In this document: one piece after another, positions 8,092-17,242 of the stretch
How positions within the stretch are numbered: position 1 is the stretch's first letter
Layout of the letters: each line of letters begins with the position of its first letter
Assembly (NCBI RefSeq): GCF_002155265.1
Contig: NZ_CP021251.1
Location: forward strand, 806,001 to 870,000
Direction: 5' to 3'
DNA: 64,000 nt
Source of the DNA: Corynebacterium pseudotuberculosis
GTDB lineage: Bacteria; Actinomycetota; Actinomycetes; Mycobacteriales; Mycobacteriaceae
Program-made: the position numbers and the translations under genes
The notes under the pieces: model-generated
The model's database searches: none
Told to the model about the DNA's origin: nothing
The model's input: the letters and a program-made list of their open reading frames with translations, nothing else

Positions 8092-8755
8092 CGTCACCTC
8101 CGCGCCGGGTCCTACAGAGTGGGGCGAAGGGCTGCACGGGGTTGGGCCGTGGGTAGAAGAACACCCTGGCGTACCGCACCCCCGTGAGCCGCACTACGAT
8201 CCTGATCTCCTGGAAGCAGGGGATCGTCGTAACGTTGTGGATGCCTATCGTTATTGGTCGCGGCCTGCGATAATCAAGGACATAGACACCCGGCGGCATG
8301 CCCTGCACGTGGCGATTGAGAACTTTGAAAACGACGCGAACATTGGCACCGTTGTGCGCACGGCTAATGCGTTTGCCGTGGACACGGTGCACATTGTGGG
8401 GCGACGCAGATGGAACCGGCGTGGTGCAATGGTCACTGACCGCTACCAGCACCTTATGCACCATCCAGATACTCAAAGCCTGGTCGATTGGGCGTTATCG
8501 GAAGGCCTCACAATTGTGGCCATTGATAACACCCCGGGATGCATCCCGTTGGAGACCGCCGAGCTGCCGGAAAAGTGCATTCTCCTTTTCGGCCAAGAAG
8601 GCCCGGGGGTAACGCAGGCGGCACAAAAGGGCGCGCTGATGACTTGCTCTATCGCACAGTTTGGATCAACGCGCTCTATCAACGCTGGTGTTGCTGCTGG
8701 AATAGCCATGCATACCTGGATAAGGCAACACGCCGATCTGGGCAAAGCATGGTAG
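8084..8755 (+). CDS. SpoU/TrmH-family RNA 2'-O-methyltransferase
   Basis: Transfers a methyl group from S-adenosylmethionine to a ribose 2'-OH of rRNA or tRNA. The three SPOUT motifs are visible: 'NFENDANIGTVVRTANAF', 'LLFGQEGPGV', and 'SIAQFGSTRSINAGVAAG'. The 223-residue protein has a 70-residue N-terminal extension before the knot fold. The TTG start at 8084 overlaps pyrE by 8 bp with GAGG about 10 bp upstream, and no later start leaves the extension intact. The target nucleotide cannot be told from sequence. Confidence 0.85.
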   Translation: MSNVTSAPGPTEWGEGLHGVGPWVEEHPGVPHPREPHYDPDLLEAGDRRNVVDAYRYWSRPAIIKDIDTRRHALHVAIENFENDANIGTVVRTANAFAVDTVHIVGRRRWNRRGAMVTDRYQHLMHHPDTQSLVDWALSEGLTIVAIDNTPGCIPLETAELPEKCILLFGQEGPGVTQAAQKGALMTCSIAQFGSTRSINAGVAAGIAMHTWIRQHADLGKAW

Positions 8756-8798
8756 CCGGCTAGAGCTTTTGTCTAGTATTAGGGAGATGTTCCGTTCG

Positions 8799-8828
8799 GC
8801 CTCACCAGCTGGTGGCGGGCTTTTCTAC
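8799..8828 (+). terminator. Possible weak terminator after the pyrE-spoU pair
   Basis: GCCTCACC and GGTGGCGGGC can form a bulged GC-rich hairpin around AGCT, followed by TTTTC. The stem is imperfect and the T run short. Confidence 0.35.
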
Positions 8829-8847
8829 GAGAAGAGTAGGTATCACG

Positions 8848-9990
8848 TTGAACGAAATATGGCTGCATCGTGCTGATCTCGCTGAATCTGCGATCAATGA
8901 GAGGCATGCATCGTCGTTGTGGGGGCTTCCTCATACGAATTTAGCGGTCGTAGCGTGGCCTCCAAATATAAAGGAAAAGCTCTTTTATCGGTGGCATTAC
9001 TGGTGGCAAGCACATTATTTAGATTGCCTTGTGGATGCTGCTCTTCGTCGTCCCACCAAAGCCCGCAAACAAAGAATCCGGGAGACCATTACCGGCATCC
9101 AAGTGCGCAACCTGGGCAAGCTCACTCGCAATAATTATTACGATGATAAGTCTTGGTTGGCGCTTGCCCTGGACCGGGAACGTCGCATGCGGAGTCGAGG
9201 CAAACGCAAGAATATGCGTGCGCTGGAGGCCAACATCGCCGCTGGCGCTGATCCAGTGGTGGGTGTGCTGCCGTGGCGCGTGGGAGAACATTTTTTTAAC
9301 GTGCCCACAAACGGCCCGGCGGCCATCATGTTTGCGCGCAACGGCGATATTGCTAAAGCGCGCGAGATCATCGACTGGATTTTTGACAATCTTATCGATG
9401 AAAAAGGCCTGGTGATGGATGGGGTGCGCATGAGTATGCGAGGCCCGGAGCTGGTTAAATACACGCATCCTTATTGCCAGGGCGTGGTTATTGGGGCATG
9501 CGTGGAGGTTGCCGAGGCGCTGCGCGCTGACCCAGCAACGTATGAAGACTCGATTACGTATTTAGCTCATGCGCGTGCCGTGATCCATGCAACGGCCAAA
9601 GAAATGACAACGCGATCAGGGGTGATCGACTGGGTGACCGGTGATGGCGACGGCGGACTATTCAAGGGGATTTTGGCGCGCTATCTTGCTGATGCCGCGG
9701 TGAGGCTGCCGGACGACAGCGACGCTAATCGCTCTGCCCGCAATATTGCTAAGCGTCTGGTTATGGCCTCAGCGGAAAGTGTGTGGAACCATCGCCTAGA
9801 GGTTGACGGCCTGCCCGTATTTGCTACCGACTGGACGGATGATGCAAAGCTTCCTCACAACTTTGGCGTGGGAGGCTCGGCGTTGAGCGACATAGTAAAC
9901 GTGGTGCGTATCGACGAACGCGACCTATCCGTGCAACTATCGGGATGGATGCTGCTGGAAGCTGCCGCGCGCATAGTCGAGTCCGAATAG
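8848..9990 (+). CDS. Glycoside hydrolase family 76 protein (alpha-1,6-mannanase-like)
   Basis: 380 residues forming an all-alpha (alpha/alpha)6-type sequence. The GH76 catalytic pair is visible as adjacent aspartates in 'NNYYDDKSWLALAL'; 'GVLPWRVG' and 'FNVPTNGPAAI' match substrate-cleft segments of the family. There is no signal peptide or membrane segment, so it appears cytoplasmic. That is unusual for a mannan-degrading enzyme and may mean a role on lipomannan precursors or storage glycan. A TTG at 8848 with GAAGAGTAGG upstream (8831-8840) is the preferred start; a GTG at 8812 would add 12 residues but overlaps the possible terminator. It stands between the SpoU gene and fba. Confidence 0.72.
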   Translation: MNEIWLHRADLAESAINERHASSLWGLPHTNLAVVAWPPNIKEKLFYRWHYWWQAHYLDCLVDAALRRPTKARKQRIRETITGIQVRNLGKLTRNNYYDDKSWLALALDRERRMRSRGKRKNMRALEANIAAGADPVVGVLPWRVGEHFFNVPTNGPAAIMFARNGDIAKAREIIDWIFDNLIDEKGLVMDGVRMSMRGPELVKYTHPYCQGVVIGACVEVAEALRADPATYEDSITYLAHARAVIHATAKEMTTRSGVIDWVTGDGDGGLFKGILARYLADAAVRLPDDSDANRSARNIAKRLVMASAESVWNHRLEVDGLPVFATDWTDDAKLPHNFGVGGSALSDIVNVVRIDERDLSVQLSGWMLLEAAARIVESE

Positions 9991-10157
9991 TTAGTTTGAA
10001 TAGTTTCGGTTATGCCCGAATCTGTGTGATTTCTCTCCTAATTTTTTGGATTGAAGAGAAGCATTCTGCGGGGGTTGCTGGCATACTGGGATACAGGCTA
10101 CGAGCAATCGTGCTCACAGATGAAACGAATTAAGCTAATCCAACTGGAGGATTTTTC

Positions 10158-11192
10158 ATGCCTATCGCAACTCCCGAGGTCTACAATGAGATGCTGGATC
10201 GAGCTAAGGCAGGCGGATTTGCCTTCCCGGCTATCAACTGCACTTCTTCTGAAACCATCAACGCAGCTCTGAAGGGTTTTGCTGAAGCTGAGTCTGACGG
10301 CATCATTCAGTTCTCCACCGGTGGCGCGGAGTTCGGTTCTGGCCTTGCAGTGAAGAACAAAGTCAAGGGTGCTGTGGCTCTCGCCGCATTTGCTCACGAG
10401 GCTGCAAAGAGCTACGGCATTAACGTTGCACTCCATACCGATCACTGTCAGAAAGAAGTGCTGGACGAGTACGTTCGCCCGCTGATTGCTATTTCTCAGG
10501 AGCGCGTAGACCGCGGCGAGCTTCCGTTGTTCCAGTCCCACATGTGGGATGGCTCTGCGGTTCCGATCGATGAGAACCTTTCGATTGCTCAGGAGCTGCT
10601 CCAGAAAGCACGTAAAGCTCACATCATTCTTGAGGCTGAGATTGGCGTTGTCGGTGGCGAGGAAGACGGTGTAGAGGCCAAGGCCGGCGCAAACCTCTAT
10701 ACCACTCCAGAGGACTTTGAAAAGACCATCAACGCCCTAGGTACCGGCGAAAATGGCCGTTACCTGCTGGCAGCGACCTTTGGAAACGTCCACGGCGTGT
10801 ACAAGCCAGGCAACGTTAAGCTGCGCCCAGAAGTTCTTCTGGAAGGTCAGAAGGTTGCCCGCAAGCTGCTCGGCCTAGACGATTCCGCTTTGCCATTCGA
10901 CTTTGTCTTCCACGGTGGCTCCGGCTCTGAGAAGGAGAAGATCGAGGAGGCGCTCACCTATGGCGTGATCAAGATGAATGTGGACACTGACACCCAGTAC
11001 GCATTCTCCCGTCCTATCGCTGCTCACATGTTCTCCAACTACGACGGCGTGCTCAAGATCGACGGCGAGGTAGGAAACAAGAAGGTCTACGATCCTCGTT
11101 CCTACATGAAGAAGGCTGAGCAGAGCATGTCTGAGCGCATCATCGAGGCCTGCCAGGATCTACACTCTGTGGGAACCTCGGTAACCAAGTAA
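10158..11192 (+). CDS. fba: Fructose-bisphosphate aldolase, class II
   Basis: Cleaves fructose 1,6-bisphosphate to dihydroxyacetone phosphate and glyceraldehyde 3-phosphate in glycolysis and runs in reverse in gluconeogenesis. Zinc-ligand segments are present: 'ALHTDHCQK', 'ILEAEIGVVGGEEDG', and 'FVFHGGSGSEKEKI'. The 344 residues match the long class II A type. GGAGG lies 8 bp before the ATG. It has its own terminator and a 167-bp upstream gap, so it is probably monocistronic. The codons are strongly biased, as expected for a highly expressed gene. Confidence 0.96.
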   Translation: MPIATPEVYNEMLDRAKAGGFAFPAINCTSSETINAALKGFAEAESDGIIQFSTGGAEFGSGLAVKNKVKGAVALAAFAHEAAKSYGINVALHTDHCQKEVLDEYVRPLIAISQERVDRGELPLFQSHMWDGSAVPIDENLSIAQELLQKARKAHIILEAEIGVVGGEEDGVEAKAGANLYTTPEDFEKTINALGTGENGRYLLAATFGNVHGVYKPGNVKLRPEVLLEGQKVARKLLGLDDSALPFDFVFHGGSGSEKEKIEEALTYGVIKMNVDTDTQYAFSRPIAAHMFSNYDGVLKIDGEVGNKKVYDPRSYMKKAEQSMSERIIEACQDLHSVGTSVTK

Positions 11193-11214
11193 GACTGAGT
11201 GTTGCGTAGATTGT

Positions 11215-11250
11215 AAATATCCGGCCCATAAGATGGGCCGGATATTTTTT
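11215..11250 (+). terminator. Rho-independent terminator of fba
   Basis: A 14-bp stem (AAATATCCGGCCCA with TGGGCCGGATATTT), a 5-nt loop, and a run of six T. Confidence 0.95.
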
Positions 11251-11368
11251 ATAACGGCCGGGGTATGAGCTTTAACTGAAATACATTACCAATTTCTTCT
11301 TTGACCTATAGCAAATATGCTGCTTGAATTAATCGGTTAACTTAATTATTCCTTCTTTAGGAGACCCA

Positions 11369-14300
11369 GTGGGCAGTAGACCCGGCCCAAGGTTTGTAGC
11401 ACTAACTACAGCTGCATCCCTTGCCCTCGCAGGCTTAACCGTAACGGTTCCCTCAGCCTTTGCAGCCGTCGATGACGGAACAACTAACGCTTTTACCAGC
11501 AATCCAGATGCAAAATTTGCTAATGAGATTTTCTTCTTTGATTTCTCCAAGGTAGCTAGTGGCGAGCAGCTTGAAAATAAGTGGGATTCAAAAAATCCTG
11601 AAAACAATGAAGGCGGCTTTGGCGGTAAACGCATCAAAGAAGGTGACACCTACACCTATAAAGACACCGATGGTCTACCTAAAGGGATGGAAGTTACCGT
11701 AACCATCAAGAGCATTAAGGCTATATACCCTGATGCTAAGAGCAGCAACGGCACGCCGCTTACAGTGGAAAACGGTGGCATCTGGGCGCGCAATGTGACG
11801 TGGAATGACTTCTTCCGTCCGCTTGATTTTGCTGCGCTTGCAGGACGTAATTCGGACCGTGACAAATGGTTTGACAGGGAAGTCTTGTATCCAAGTGATC
11901 CCGGCGCAAAATGGCAGATCAGCCAGTATCTTAATCCGGATCTTTTTAATAATAATGCCGATAGTGTAGGTAACCAGGGCTACACCTTTGACCTTGATAT
12001 TCAAGGCACGCTGAATGGCAAGCCCATCTCCCTTGACGTGGTGGCCTCTGACGGGGAATCCACTGGAATCAAGGTGGAGGGGCACAACAACCCTTATGGC
12101 AGCAATTTGGAAAAAGGCGGAGTCCCGGAGAACCTTGGCCTGGTTACCAACGCCGACGGCGGCTGGCAGGTCATCCAGGATCTTGTGGGTAAGGATAAGC
12201 GTTACTACTACGTAGATAACACTCCCACGGTGCCTACCAAAGTCCCAAACGGTAAAGACCCCTACGCGCCGATCGTCGTAACGCCCGAATCCGAGTGGTC
12301 CTTGCAAAACGGCGACAAGAGCTACGGCTGGGTGGACACGGAGTTGAATGAAGAAGGCGGCGAATGGAAATCCATCCCGCAGTCGCAGCCCCTTCTTGTC
12401 AGCCGCGGCGCCAAGACTGTGTCCGTTACGTTGGATAACCACCCGCGCGGTAAGACCGGCTCCCGCCAGGGCGTGGTCGCGGGTATCTTCATTCCTACAG
12501 ATCAGGGCGATGCGCCGAAGTCTTATGGGGAAGCCAGCCACATCCTGGATAACTGGAATGTGACAGGCCAGCCGAAGCAGAATCCGGACGTTAAGTTTGA
12601 GCCTAAGAATCGCGTGGGCACTGAAATGCCGACTCGTGACGGCGGCAAGAATTGGAGCGACGACGCCAAGAAGGACTCCGAGGAAGACGTCCAACCGAAC
12701 GTTTTCAAAGATGGTTTTGAAAATGCCAACGGCAAAGTCACTTTCCCCGTAACCGCTACGGGTAGCGACGTTGTGGCATGGGTAGACCTGGATAACAATG
12801 GCACTTTTGATGAGTCAGAGCGTCGCGTGGGTGTGCTTAAAGACGGCAACGCCACCTTCGACTGGAGCGACGCTGATAAGAAGCCTGAGCCCGGCAAGGA
12901 TTACTATGCGCGTATCCGTGTAGGCGGCGATGGCGTCAAGGCCGATGATATGAAGCAGCCCACAGGCGTTATCCCCGGTGGCGAGGTCGAAGACCTTAAG
13001 TTTATGGTGGATAAAAAGCCGGAGCCATTGGTTTCTTTGGGTGATAAAGTCTGGTTTGATCAGGACTTTGACGGGCTGCAAACGGACGGCGAGCCCGGTG
13101 TTAAGGGCGTAAAGGTGTCGCTGCTGAATGAGCAGGGTCAACCCTTCAATCGGCCAGGCACGCAGGAACCTTATGTGGTAACTACCGGTGAGAACGGCGA
13201 GTATCTCTTTGAAAACCTGCCCAAGGGCAAGTACAAGGTGCAATTCGACTACTCTGCTGCGCGCACCACAGACGGTCGGTCTTTCGCGTCCTTTACTCTC
13301 CCCAGCGTTGTGGTGAATGGCAGCGATGAGAAAGACTCGGACGTCATAGAATCAAACAACGGTATTGGTTCCGCCAGGGTCATTGATCTGCAGGGGGATC
13401 GTCGCGACGTAGATGCGGGCCTGGTTGTTGTCTCCGTTGCTCCTAAGGTTTCCGTGGGCGATTTTGTCTGGCATGACAAGAACAATGACGGCATCCAAAA
13501 CGATGGCGAGGATAGCGGCATTCCCGGCGTTGAGCTAAGGCTCCTCGACCCGGAGGGCAAGCCGGTGAAGAGCACAGTCACGGACGCAGAAGGCAAGTAT
13601 CTTTTTGAGGACCTTCCGGTGCTCAAGGACGGCCAAAGCTACACGGTAGAGGTGCTGAAAAATCCTGAAGGCTTTGCTCCCGCAAAAACCGGTGGTACCG
13701 AGGACGCTGAGAAAGACTCCTCCACAAAGAGCGCAAAAACTACCCCGGGCACGCTGACCAAGGACAAGGATAAAGACCTCAGCTTGGACTTTGGCTTTAT
13801 CAAACTGGGCTCGCTCTCCGGCATGACCTGGTTCGATGCCAATAGAGACGGTATCCGCGACGATAACGAGAAGCCGCGTGCAGGCGTGACCGTTACGTTG
13901 CTGAAAGACGGCAAGCCCGTCGAGGGCGTTGACCCCGTGGAAACTAAGGAAGACGGCACCTACACATTCGAGGGACTTATCCCCGGCGTGGGCTACTCTG
14001 TGCGTTTTGGCGACAAAGAAAACCTGACCAAGAAGACGGAAGGCGACGTTACCAAGGATAAGGACTCAAACGCCGATCCGAACACGGGTGAAACCGCCAC
14101 CGCTGAGGTGAAGGCCGGGGAGAACACCCCCAACCTGGATGCCGGATACATCTTTGAGCCCACCACCAAGAACTCGGTGACTGTGGCGCACCAAGGTGAG
14201 ACACAGAAGTCCACCGATAATGACCCGGAAAAATTTGGGAATATCACGGACGAGGGCATTACCCCCGCAGAAATGTTCCCCGACGTTGACCCTGCTCTTC

Positions 14301-15178
14301 CTGTGGAATATTCGCTTGTCGACGCTTCCGGTAACCCGACCGACAAGGTAGAGGTGCCAGGTCAAGGAACCTACACCGTGGATAATAGCGGCGTGGTTAC
14401 CTTTGAACCGCACCCTGATTTTGTGGGGACGGCAAAGACCGTGGTGGTTACTGCCAAGCAGGGTGAGGTGACTCATACGGCTAAGTACACGCCGATTGTT
14501 GTTCCCAAAGATGGGGACGGCGAGTTCCCGCTACCGCATTTTGTGGACAAAGGCGAGACCGGCGAGCCGGTAACCGTGACCCCAGGCAAGGGGAATCATC
14601 CTGATTATCCCGCAGATTTGTTGCCAGAAACCGTGAAGTTTGTTGAAGACGGGCAGCCTAAGGGCGCTGTAATCTCTGAAGACGGCAAGAAGATGACCGT
14701 TCCCGGTCAAGGCGTATGGACTATCGACGAGGACGGGAGCTTTACCTTCACCCCTGAAGGAGACTTTGTGGGAAGCCCGGATACGGTGAAATACAACGGT
14801 GAAGATGCTAACGGAAACCCAGGCACAAACAACGGAACCGTCACCATTACATACCCAATCCCTGAAGGTAACGGCACTCTGATTGGTAACCTGCTCATCG
14901 CTGGTGGGATTATCGGCGGCGTTGGCTTGCTGGCTGGCTTGGTAAGTGGTGCCACCGGCAGTAGCGGCAGTTCTTCCGCTCCTAATGCGGCTGAACCGAC
15001 GCAGACGCCAAAAGCTGAGCCTGCAAAGGCCGAGCCGACAAAGGTAGCGCCGAAGGCCGAGGAAAAGAAGTCCCCGATGCTGGCCACTACTGGTGCAAGT
15101 GTTCTAGGGCTGCTGGTAGCAGCACTCGTGCTTGTGCTCGCAGGAGCTGCGCTGATTGGGCGTCGTAAGAATAAGTAA
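11369..15178 (+). CDS. Large cell-wall surface protein with GEVED, SdrD-B and CshA-type repeats, LATTG anchor
   Basis: 1269 residues. A signal peptide covers about residues 1-32 ('VPSAFA' before the cleavage site). A large N-terminal ligand-type region follows, then a GEVED-like domain (about 440-545, 'VVAWVDLDNNGTFDESER'). Three SdrD B-like repeats begin near 553, 694 and 814, each with calcium-binding-type 'W-D-x(5)-DGI/LQ-D-GE' cores. Two CshA-type repeats (about 935-1045 and 1070-1165) carry 'F-P-DFVG'. A first hydrophobic stretch lies near 1171-1194, then a Pro/Ala/Lys linker, the sorting motif LATTG (about 1237-1241), a membrane segment and an RRKNK tail. The GTG start has AGGAG 5 bp upstream. 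Family knowledge: stalk-like adhesins anchored by sortase. The extra hydrophobic stretch before the anchor is odd. Ligand unknown. Confidence 0.85.
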   Translation: MGSRPGPRFVALTTAASLALAGLTVTVPSAFAAVDDGTTNAFTSNPDAKFANEIFFFDFSKVASGEQLENKWDSKNPENNEGGFGGKRIKEGDTYTYKDTDGLPKGMEVTVTIKSIKAIYPDAKSSNGTPLTVENGGIWARNVTWNDFFRPLDFAALAGRNSDRDKWFDREVLYPSDPGAKWQISQYLNPDLFNNNADSVGNQGYTFDLDIQGTLNGKPISLDVVASDGESTGIKVEGHNNPYGSNLEKGGVPENLGLVTNADGGWQVIQDLVGKDKRYYYVDNTPTVPTKVPNGKDPYAPIVVTPESEWSLQNGDKSYGWVDTELNEEGGEWKSIPQSQPLLVSRGAKTVSVTLDNHPRGKTGSRQGVVAGIFIPTDQGDAPKSYGEASHILDNWNVTGQPKQNPDVKFEPKNRVGTEMPTRDGGKNWSDDAKKDSEEDVQPNVFKDGFENANGKVTFPVTATGSDVVAWVDLDNNGTFDESERRVGVLKDGNATFDWSDADKKPEPGKDYYARIRVGGDGVKADDMKQPTGVIPGGEVEDLKFMVDKKPEPLVSLGDKVWFDQDFDGLQTDGEPGVKGVKVSLLNEQGQPFNRPGTQEPYVVTTGENGEYLFENLPKGKYKVQFDYSAARTTDGRSFASFTLPSVVVNGSDEKDSDVIESNNGIGSARVIDLQGDRRDVDAGLVVVSVAPKVSVGDFVWHDKNNDGIQNDGEDSGIPGVELRLLDPEGKPVKSTVTDAEGKYLFEDLPVLKDGQSYTVEVLKNPEGFAPAKTGGTEDAEKDSSTKSAKTTPGTLTKDKDKDLSLDFGFIKLGSLSGMTWFDANRDGIRDDNEKPRAGVTVTLLKDGKPVEGVDPVETKEDGTYTFEGLIPGVGYSVRFGDKENLTKKTEGDVTKDKDSNADPNTGETATAEVKAGENTPNLDAGYIFEPTTKNSVTVAHQGETQKSTDNDPEKFGNITDEGITPAEMFPDVDPALPVEYSLVDASGNPTDKVEVPGQGTYTVDNSGVVTFEPHPDFVGTAKTVVVTAKQGEVTHTAKYTPIVVPKDGDGEFPLPHFVDKGETGEPVTVTPGKGNHPDYPADLLPETVKFVEDGQPKGAVISEDGKKMTVPGQGVWTIDEDGSFTFTPEGDFVGSPDTVKYNGEDANGNPGTNNGTVTITYPIPEGNGTLIGNLLIAGGIIGGVGLLAGLVSGATGSSGSSSAPNAAEPTQTPKAEPAKAEPTKVAPKAEEKKSPMLATTGASVLGLLVAALVLVLAGAALIGRRKNK

Positions 15179-15188
15179 CCTATAGATT

Positions 15189-15227
15189 CAAGGACGGTAT
15201 GCCTCAAATTGGGGTGTGCCGTCCTTG
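15189..15227 (+). terminator. Hairpin terminator after the SdrD-type gene
   Basis: CAAGGACGGTATGCC (15189-15203) pairs with GGTGTGCCGTCCTTG (15213-15227) with G-U pairs. Only a weak T-rich stretch follows. Confidence 0.55.
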
Positions 15228-15244
15228 TGTGTTCCTTCTCAAAG

Positions 15245-15271
15245 AAGCTACTATGTATTGCATAGTAGCTT
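15245..15271. promoter_or_regulatory. Candidate PadR operator (perfect 11-bp inverted repeat)
   Basis: AAGCTACTATG (15245-15255) and CATAGTAGCTT (15261-15271) form a perfect inverted repeat around TATTG, ending 19 bp before the PadR start codon. PadR repressors usually bind such palindromes over their own promoters, so autoregulation of the downstream cluster is likely. It has no T tract and is not a terminator. Confidence 0.75.
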
Positions 15272-15290
15272 GCTAGGCATAGAAGGTGAT

Positions 15291-15605
15291 ATGGCGGAAT
15301 CGCAATTAAGAAAAGGCGTGCTCGAGCTGATCGTTTTGGCCGCATTGGAAAAGGAACCCGCTTATGGCGGTGCACTCATCGAACGCCTGGGGGTGGAAGT
15401 CTCCACGGGAACTCTTTATCCGCTGCTGACCCGAATGAAAAAGCATGCGTGGATTGATAGCCATTGGGAGGAATCACCTTCAGGGCCGCCGCGCAAGATT
15501 TATTCGGTCACGGAAAAGGGGAGTGAACGTATATCTGATCTGGCTCAGGAATGGCGCGCATTATCCGTATTTGTCAACGACTATCTGGAAGGGATCGGAA
15601 AATGA
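15291..15605 (+). CDS. PadR-family transcriptional regulator
   Basis: A 104-residue winged-helix protein of the short PadR-s2 type. The signature opening 'LRKGVLELIVLAALEKEPAYGG' and the wing 'GPPRKIYSVTEKG' are clear. Family members repress a neighbouring efflux or membrane gene and release DNA on binding a small molecule. The ATG at 15291 has AGAAGG upstream; an upstream in-frame start would run through the operator palindrome. Its stop overlaps the next start (ATGA), and the four downstream genes also overlap or nearly so. This indicates one operon controlled by this protein. Confidence 0.9.
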   Translation: MAESQLRKGVLELIVLAALEKEPAYGGALIERLGVEVSTGTLYPLLTRMKKHAWIDSHWEESPSGPPRKIYSVTEKGSERISDLAQEWRALSVFVNDYLEGIGK

Positions 15606-16165
15606 CCAACTTTTATGAGCGTGAGCAGGACGGGACTATCAGAATTTTTGGTGTTGCGGTGCATTCTCCGCAGACACAATTTAAAATTTTTGAGCCCGAG
15701 AACCCCGCCCTCTTTATCCCCCGGACCTGGGGCATTGGATGGGATCTCAACGTGGGTGCGGTTGCGGTGAAACTGGGGCTGGTGCGGCCTGATGATTCAC
15801 TGCCGGATCTTCAAGAGTATGTGCCTTCGCGGACGCTTAAAGCATTGAAATACATGCCATTTATTGGTGCCGGAATAGTGTCGCTGGCCGCTTGCGCCAC
15901 TAAACACAAACGCGTCTCTTATACCGCGCTTAGTGGAACAATGGCCTTGTGGAGCGCAGATAAAGACGTGACGGCTAAGGCTCAGACCCTCGGCTTGCAG
16001 ACCATGGCTTTTCTGGACATATGCGCAGGGAAGACTGGCTCTCGCCCGCTTTCCACGATCGCCGTCCTTAGCCTTCCTGTGGTTACTACCGCCGTGGTAG
16101 TAGGCACCGTTAAATCCGCGCTGCTCAATCTGGACGCAACGTTGAAGGCAAAAACCAATGAATGA
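15602..16165 (+). CDS. DUF5808-domain membrane-associated protein
   Basis: 187 residues. The N-terminal half resembles DUF5808 ('IFEPENPALFIPRTWGIGWDLNVGAVAVKLGLV'-type segment), a short domain usually found in membrane proteins of Gram-positive bacteria. Two weakly hydrophobic stretches follow (about 82-98 and 155-172). It has no known catalytic motif. It overlaps padR by 4 bp and the next gene by 8 bp, so it belongs to the PadR-controlled cluster with an ABC exporter. A role alongside that transporter is inference only. Confidence 0.7.
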   Translation: MTNFYEREQDGTIRIFGVAVHSPQTQFKIFEPENPALFIPRTWGIGWDLNVGAVAVKLGLVRPDDSLPDLQEYVPSRTLKALKYMPFIGAGIVSLAACATKHKRVSYTALSGTMALWSADKDVTAKAQTLGLQTMAFLDICAGKTGSRPLSTIAVLSLPVVTTAVVVGTVKSALLNLDATLKAKTNE

Positions 16166-16430
16166 GCTCGCGTCTTTGTGGTGGCTCATTGCGCTGCAAG
16201 GCGTTCTCACAATAACGGCGCTTTTCTATCTAGCCAGGCTCGGGGAGCGTCGATTAGCTGCGCAACCTAGGTGGGTCTGGCTAGTGGCGATCTTAGTGGG
16301 GCAAACAATGGGCAGCGTTGCGTTTTTGTTCTTGTACTTCCGGGAGCGGAAGTACCGCGATCAGCCGGAACGTACGGAACCCAAGAAAAACATGGGAGTG
16401 ATTGAACAGCTTTATGGAGACTCACGATGA
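16158..16430 (+). CDS. Small two-helix membrane protein (PLDc_N-like)
   Basis: 90 residues with two membrane segments (about residues 7-26 and 39-61) separated by a basic loop, and a charged C-terminal tail. The pattern 'W-V-LVAILVGQTMGSVAFLFLYF' resembles the PLDc_N domain, which occurs alone in small proteins next to ABC-2 exporters. It overlaps both neighbours (8 bp upstream, 4 bp downstream). Confidence 0.7.
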   Translation: MNELASLWWLIALQGVLTITALFYLARLGERRLAAQPRWVWLVAILVGQTMGSVAFLFLYFRERKYRDQPERTEPKKNMGVIEQLYGDSR

Positions 16431-17242
16431 CTCCGCTGGCTGTACAAACACAGAATCTGAGCAAATATTACGGTGATGTAGCTGTTGTAGACGATCTCTC
16501 CATGAGCGTGCCTGAAGGTTCCATATACGGGTTCATTGGTTCGAATGGCGCCGGAAAGACCACAACCATCAGAATCTTGTTGGGATTTGCCGCGGCTAGC
16601 TCGGGAAGCGCAACAGTGCTCGGATTACCGCGCGGAACGCTGCCTTCAGAGCCTAGCCCCCAGATAGCCTATCTTCCGGATGTTCCGCGCTTTGCCGCAT
16701 GGATGAAGCCCATAGATGCGCTTATTTATTTAGGCCGAATATCTGGGGTGGAACCGGATCTTGCCGTTGACCGTGCACATGACCTGCTGGACTTAGTTGG
16801 GTTGTCGGGAGCCAGGGGCAGCGTAGGGGGCTTCTCGCGGGGCATGTCACAGCGCCTAGGCATTGCCGCCAGCCTAATAGGAGCGCCGCGGTTATTGGTG
16901 TTGGATGAGCCGACGAGCGCGCTCGACCCGATAGGACGCGCCGATGTTTTGGCCATTATTAAGCAACTGAGGGGCCAGGCCACGGTTCTGTTCACCTCGC
17001 ATTTGCTTGCCGACGTTCAAAACGTATGCGACCACGTAGGCCTGCTGCATAAAGGAAAACTTGTGCTTGAGGGAGAATTGCAGGATGTTTTAGCCACGCA
17101 CCGGTCTGCCACTACCTACCTCCGGCTCCCCGGTGATAAGGCCCTGCGTGATGCCTTGGAACGTCAATTGGGGATACCAGTGACAATCGAATCATCCACT
17201 TTGCAAGACGTCTATGAGGCGGTGTGCCATGAACAGCAATAG
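16427..17242 (+). CDS. ABC transporter ATP-binding protein
   Basis: 271 residues. Walker A 'GSNGAGKTT', signature 'GGFSRGMSQRLG', Walker B 'LLVLDEPTSALD' and the switch-region 'FTSHLLADVQ' are all intact, so it should hydrolyse ATP. The sequence resembles the CcmA/DrrA-type exporters that pair with an ABC-2 permease. It overlaps the small PLDc_N-like gene by 4 bp and the permease by 14 bp. Substrate unknown; drug, peptide or lipid export are the usual roles. Confidence 0.9.
   Translation: MTPLAVQTQNLSKYYGDVAVVDDLSMSVPEGSIYGFIGSNGAGKTTTIRILLGFAAASSGSATVLGLPRGTLPSEPSPQIAYLPDVPRFAAWMKPIDALIYLGRISGVEPDLAVDRAHDLLDLVGLSGARGSVGGFSRGMSQRLGIAASLIGAPRLLVLDEPTSALDPIGRADVLAIIKQLRGQATVLFTSHLLADVQNVCDHVGLLHKGKLVLEGELQDVLATHRSATTYLRLPGDKALRDALERQLGIPVTIESSTLQDVYEAVCHEQQ

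Noticed and set aside
11675..12694. 339-codon minus-strand frame inside the SdrD-type gene
   Set aside because: Shadow frame in a gene with strong codon bias; low-quality translation and no start signals.
15245..15271. Terminator of the SdrD-type gene
   Set aside because: Perfect hairpin but no T tract, and it lies right upstream of padR, which suits an operator better.
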